A DNA stretch of 64,000 nucleotides, taken from CBDFGS01 sp965247255. Its GTDB lineage: Bacteria; Chloroflexota; Dehalococcoidia; Lucifugimonadales; CAUZJF01. Positions 61,135 to 64,000 of the stretch are shown here, piece by piece. Under the pieces are notes generated by a model. That model worked only from the letters and a program-made list of their open reading frames with translations. It made no database searches and was not told the origin of the DNA. Within the stretch, counting starts at the first letter, position 1. Every line of letters begins with the position of its first letter. Location of the stretch: assembly GCA_965247255.1 (NCBI GenBank), contig CBDFGS010000008.1, forward strand, positions 186,001-250,000. The letters run 5' to 3'. The position numbers and the translations under genes were made by a program.

Positions 61135-63105
61135 TCACTGAAACGGCACGGGAACCCTGTCGCCATGCCACGGGAATGCGTAGCTGGGATCGTTGACGAA
61201 ACGACGCATCCCAGCCTCGATGCGAATCGACGCTGAAGGCGGAAGCTCGACCCTGAAGTATTTCGCATGGACGGGTACGACCCTCGCTTCTCCGTCCTCC
61301 AAGTACCTCACGTTCGTGAACTGGTGCTCACCGAAAGCGCCCGCCTGAACGATTAGGGATTGAGTCTCGCGCCGGTTCAGGTTTACGAGCTGGATGCCTA
61401 CGCCGTCGGACCTGAGCTCGTCGACCAGCGCCGCGACATCCGGAGGGAGACCGGGCCGGGCCCGTTCTCGATCGAAATAGCGAACCGTAGCCCGCAGAAG
61501 GCCTCCGTTATACACCGTCTGCGGCGCCCCCATGGTGACTTGGGTCAGACCTACGGTGAACACGGGGTTGGGCGGCACCGAGCCGATCTCGTCGACCATG
61601 GTCTGCATGTCACGCGTGTCGTTGCGAATTGAGTCATATGTCGTTACCGCGACGTCGAGTTCGGCCTCCAGTACCCTCTCAGGCCAGTCCGGCATCCTAC
61701 CGTCGTAGAACTGGAAACGCGCGAGGTCGATCTGTCCACCCTTGATCTGGCCCCCCGTTATGGGGCCGTTCCAGTCGCGCTCGACGTCGCCCGCCCTTAC
61801 TCTCGCGATCAGATCGTAGTCCTCCGGGAGCATCGAAGCGTGGTACAGGTGGGCCAGTTCCCGCGCCCTGACGGGGGCCGGGCCCGTCCCCCACACATCG
61901 GGCTTCGTGTACCCCCAGCCTTCGGGCGTATATCGCGTTGGCACCAGGAGTTGGCCATCCTCCCGTGTGATCGAGTTGTCCAGCAACATCTGAATCTGCG
62001 ACCGCAGCAGGTCCAGGTAGCCGAGGTCGCCGCTCAATAAGACGGCACACTCGGCGGCGGTGGCGAGGCCGTCGAAGATGATATTGAATCCCTGGTAGTG
62101 GTTCCAGCCGTAAAGGCCTCCCCACCACTGCCCTTCCCGGTGCTCTCCCACCTTCCCCGTGGGACCCACGTTGTCGGGGACAATCCCGTTGTTCGCCCTG
62201 ATCCTCTCCAGCCAAGCTCCGGTGTACTCCAGGACCCATCGCTTGTATTTCTCTTCCCCGGTGTACAGGTAGGCATTGGTAACCAGCGCGGTAGCCGCCA
62301 GGCTGCTCGGTGAGTCGCTGCTCAGCACGATCTTCTCGAACAACTCGACAATCTCCTGGCGCCGCTCGAGCTCCTCGTACCAGTCGGGCTCCAGGTGCTT
62401 GACCACCGGATAGAGGCTTGCCCTGACCCCCATCGACCTGGGCGTCCAGTTCGGGTCGTCGGCACTGCCGCCTTGAAGATAGCTCTTGACGTGATTGGCC
62501 GTCGCTTTTAGCCATGGGCCTTGGCTGGTCTGGGCTGGAGAGCGAAGAACACGGTGCCTGGGATCGTAGTTTGGCGCCTCGGGGTCTTCGCCAATGTACA
62601 TCGCCGCGAATCGTTTGGCCCTGCGAGCGTTCTCCGAAATCGTGGGGTCCGCCACTCCGAGGTCGTAGAACGCCTGATTACCTTCGCCTTTGTGATGCCA
62701 CTCCGCGTCCCCCGGGTTGGCAAGGCTGTAGTACTCATTGTGGATCGAGTGCTTGAACCGCATCAGGGTGGAGCCGTGGTCGTAGGTGCTCTCCCCGCGG
62801 TTCATCAGCCTGTCGTCGAAAAGGCGAGTGTTGGCGTTCCACTGCTGAAGCGCCAGTTCCAGCACCCTCTCGTCGGCGCCCATTGCGTAGAACAGGCCCC
62901 AGTTGTACGTCCTCTCGTAGAAGTCGTCCAGGTCGTCGGCAAAGATAAACAACCCGCCGCGCTCCGCGTACTTCCGCACCATCATCTCCGCCGCCTCTTC
63001 CATCACGCTGATCAGCTCTCGCTGCAACAGCGCCCACCTGGGTGGAGCCGAAACCTCCCTGGCGGTGACGCCGGGCATATCGGGAACCCTAGCCGCTGTG
63101 GTCAT
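61135..63105 (-). CDS. Large uncharacterised protein with a helical alpha/alpha-barrel-like body
   Basis: 656 residues, no signal peptide. The first ~480 residues are helical and aromatic-rich with HNEYYSL, WHHKGEGNQAFYDLG, WWGGLYGWNHYQGFN and WGYTKPDVWGTGP. This spacing of Trp/His/Glu motifs suits an alpha/alpha toroid of the glycoside hydrolase or polysaccharide lyase kind. The last ~130 residues are beta-rich (VGIQLVNLNRRETQSLIVQAG), as in many such enzymes with a C-terminal sandwich. I cannot name a family or catalytic residues. It heads a six-gene sugar operon, so it may release the sugar that the following genes metabolise. AGAGGT precedes the ATG. Confidence 0.7.
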   Translation of the reverse strand: MTTAARVPDMPGVTAREVSAPPRWALLQRELISVMEEAAEMMVRKYAERGGLFIFADDLDDFYERTYNWGLFYAMGADERVLELALQQWNANTRLFDDRLMNRGESTYDHGSTLMRFKHSIHNEYYSLANPGDAEWHHKGEGNQAFYDLGVADPTISENARRAKRFAAMYIGEDPEAPNYDPRHRVLRSPAQTSQGPWLKATANHVKSYLQGGSADDPNWTPRSMGVRASLYPVVKHLEPDWYEELERRQEIVELFEKIVLSSDSPSSLAATALVTNAYLYTGEEKYKRWVLEYTGAWLERIRANNGIVPDNVGPTGKVGEHREGQWWGGLYGWNHYQGFNIIFDGLATAAECAVLLSGDLGYLDLLRSQIQMLLDNSITREDGQLLVPTRYTPEGWGYTKPDVWGTGPAPVRARELAHLYHASMLPEDYDLIARVRAGDVERDWNGPITGGQIKGGQIDLARFQFYDGRMPDWPERVLEAELDVAVTTYDSIRNDTRDMQTMVDEIGSVPPNPVFTVGLTQVTMGAPQTVYNGGLLRATVRYFDRERARPGLPPDVAALVDELRSDGVGIQLVNLNRRETQSLIVQAGAFGEHQFTNVRYLEDGEARVVPVHAKYFRVELPPSASIRIEAGMRRFVNDPSYAFPWHGDRVPVPFQ

Positions 63106-63172
63106 TGCTTCTACCTCTAAGTCTGCTACCCTCTGCGGAGCGTTCTTCGGTCGGTAGCTGTTTGTGTCTCAC

Positions 63173-63985
63173 TCAATACAGCGCGCTGCTGAAGGCGATA
63201 CGCTGACTCTTCGTCACCGGGTGGTCTTCGCCCAGCAATCTGAAGATCGCGATGCAAGCTTTTCGTGCCCCGTCGTCGTCGTAGTACCTGTTCCGCCGAA
63301 TCACATCCACGAACCCGTCGATCGCCGCCTCGAAATCCCCGGCGCGAGCAGCGCGTATCGCCGCGAGATACACGTCTCTGGCCGAGTCGACGGGAAGCAA
63401 CGATAAGTCCTCCTCGATCGTGAACATGTTAGCGAGCGCTCTGACCGCTTCAGCCGAATCGAAATACTCGGAGCCAAGCGCCACCGGCGCGACCAGACCA
63501 ACTGCCCGCGAGGGGTCCGAGCTGAGGACGGCCTGAGCCAGCAGCACTATGGCCTGATCGTTGCCGGGCTCGGCTGCAACCACGGTTTGCAGAATCTCCT
63601 CGGCTTTGGCGGCGCTGCCCTCCTCGAGGAGCTGCTTCGCTCCGTCCAACTGGGTCCGATACTTGCTGGGCAGGGCCTGACGGAGCCATTCGACGACCTG
63701 CGGTTCCGGCAGGGCCCCCACGAATTCGTTGCTCACCTTCCCGTCGACGAAGAGCTTGACGTTAGGGATGCTGCGGATTGCGTATTGGGCGGCGATGGTG
63801 GGGTGTCTCTCCGTGTCGACCTTGGTGAGGACCCAGCTGCCGGTCTGTTGCTGCGCCAGTCTCTCCAGTACCGGTCCCAGCACCTTGCAGGGCCCGCACC
63901 ACTCGGCCCAGAAATCGACCAGCACGGGGACCGTGAAGCTACGGTCTATAACGTCTGTTGCGAAGTCTTCAGTATCGTAACCCAA
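63173..63985 (-). CDS. Thioredoxin-TPR co-chaperone, CnoX/YbbN-like
   Basis: 270 residues. The N-terminal thioredoxin domain has an intact redox motif (FWAEWCGPCKVLGP, Cys30 and Cys33), the cis-Pro RSIPNVKLF and a full fold to about 105. The C-terminal half (115-270) is TPR-like, ending FRLLGEDHPVTKSQRIAFSS, the typical YbbN tail. In E. coli the active-site pair is SxxC and not redox-active, while other bacteria keep CGPC and reduce clients. It hands oxidised or unfolded proteins to GroEL or DnaK. The start is TTG at 63985, with GGAGG (63996-64000) 10 bases before it. Confidence 0.9.
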   Translation of the reverse strand: MGYDTEDFATDVIDRSFTVPVLVDFWAEWCGPCKVLGPVLERLAQQQTGSWVLTKVDTERHPTIAAQYAIRSIPNVKLFVDGKVSNEFVGALPEPQVVEWLRQALPSKYRTQLDGAKQLLEEGSAAKAEEILQTVVAAEPGNDQAIVLLAQAVLSSDPSRAVGLVAPVALGSEYFDSAEAVRALANMFTIEEDLSLLPVDSARDVYLAAIRAARAGDFEAAIDGFVDVIRRNRYYDDDGARKACIAIFRLLGEDHPVTKSQRIAFSSALY

Positions 63986-64000
63986 CTTACGTTGCCTCCG

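Overview
The window is about 64 kb of high-GC bacterial DNA, densely coding, with no rRNA, tRNA or CRISPR array that I could find. The gene content suggests a heterotrophic Chloroflexota bacterium, plausibly of the SAR202 / Dehalococcoidia type. It shows repeated paralogues of enolase-superfamily dehydratases, Gfo/Idh dehydrogenases, SDRs, ThDP enzymes and amidohydrolases, plus LVIVD and kelch lipoproteins. Foldback repeats are scattered between the genes. The lineage is inferred from gene content only; no marker gene is present.

Layout. 1-4 kb: a MacAB-type export operon on the minus strand (fusion protein, ATPase, permease running off the left edge). 4-9.5 kb: a VOC protein, a heterodimeric ABC exporter with one degenerate ATP site, and a coiled-coil protein. 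9.9-12.7 kb: a RelA/SpoT-type alarmone synthetase gene cut by a complete IS1380-family element with 19-bp inverted repeats and a 5-bp target duplication; removing the element restores the frame exactly. 12.8-15.3 kb: a nucleotidyltransferase-GHMP sugar kinase fusion. 15.6-19.6 kb: a true formylglycine-generating enzyme, a ThDP enzyme and an enolase-superfamily dehydratase. 19.7-22.9 kb: an ABC-2 exporter with a NEW3-domain membrane-anchored protein. 23-32 kb: an LVIVD lipoprotein, a frameshifted UROD-like gene, a GHKL (MORC/HSP90-like) ATPase, then a catabolic run (dehydratase, Ldh-type dehydrogenase, PhyH dioxygenase, DUF2007, DapA-type aldolase). 32.8-41.4 kb: amidohydrolase, Zn alcohol dehydrogenase, DUF2652-SRPBCC protein, PKD/kelch lipoprotein, Gfo/Idh and a histidine phosphatase. 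41.8-50.2 kb: an unrecognised 459-aa protein, two Asp-box (sialidase-fold) proteins flanking a class III nucleotide cyclase, an esterase fused to a 5'-nucleotidase C-terminal domain, and an HpcH/HpaI aldolase. 50.5-57.2 kb: SDR, ThDP enzyme, a ketone-body pair (3-hydroxybutyrate dehydrogenase plus acetoacetyl-CoA synthetase), a GNAT and a convergent 51-codon ORF. 57.5-64 kb: a minus-strand sugar operon (uncharacterised 656-aa protein, ABM monooxygenase, Gfo/Idh, rhamnose mutarotase, lactonase-like amidohydrolase, sugar isomerase) and a CnoX-like thioredoxin.

Function. Most genes fit oxidation of sugars and sugar acids without phosphorylation: mutarotase, dehydrogenase, lactonase, dehydratase, then aldolase. 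Three exporters and two large lipoproteins face the cell surface. At least four families of palindromic intergenic repeats punctuate operon ends. The least explained items are the esterase-5'NT_C fusion, the lone GHKL ATPase, the 459-aa protein and the small ORF beside the GNAT gene.
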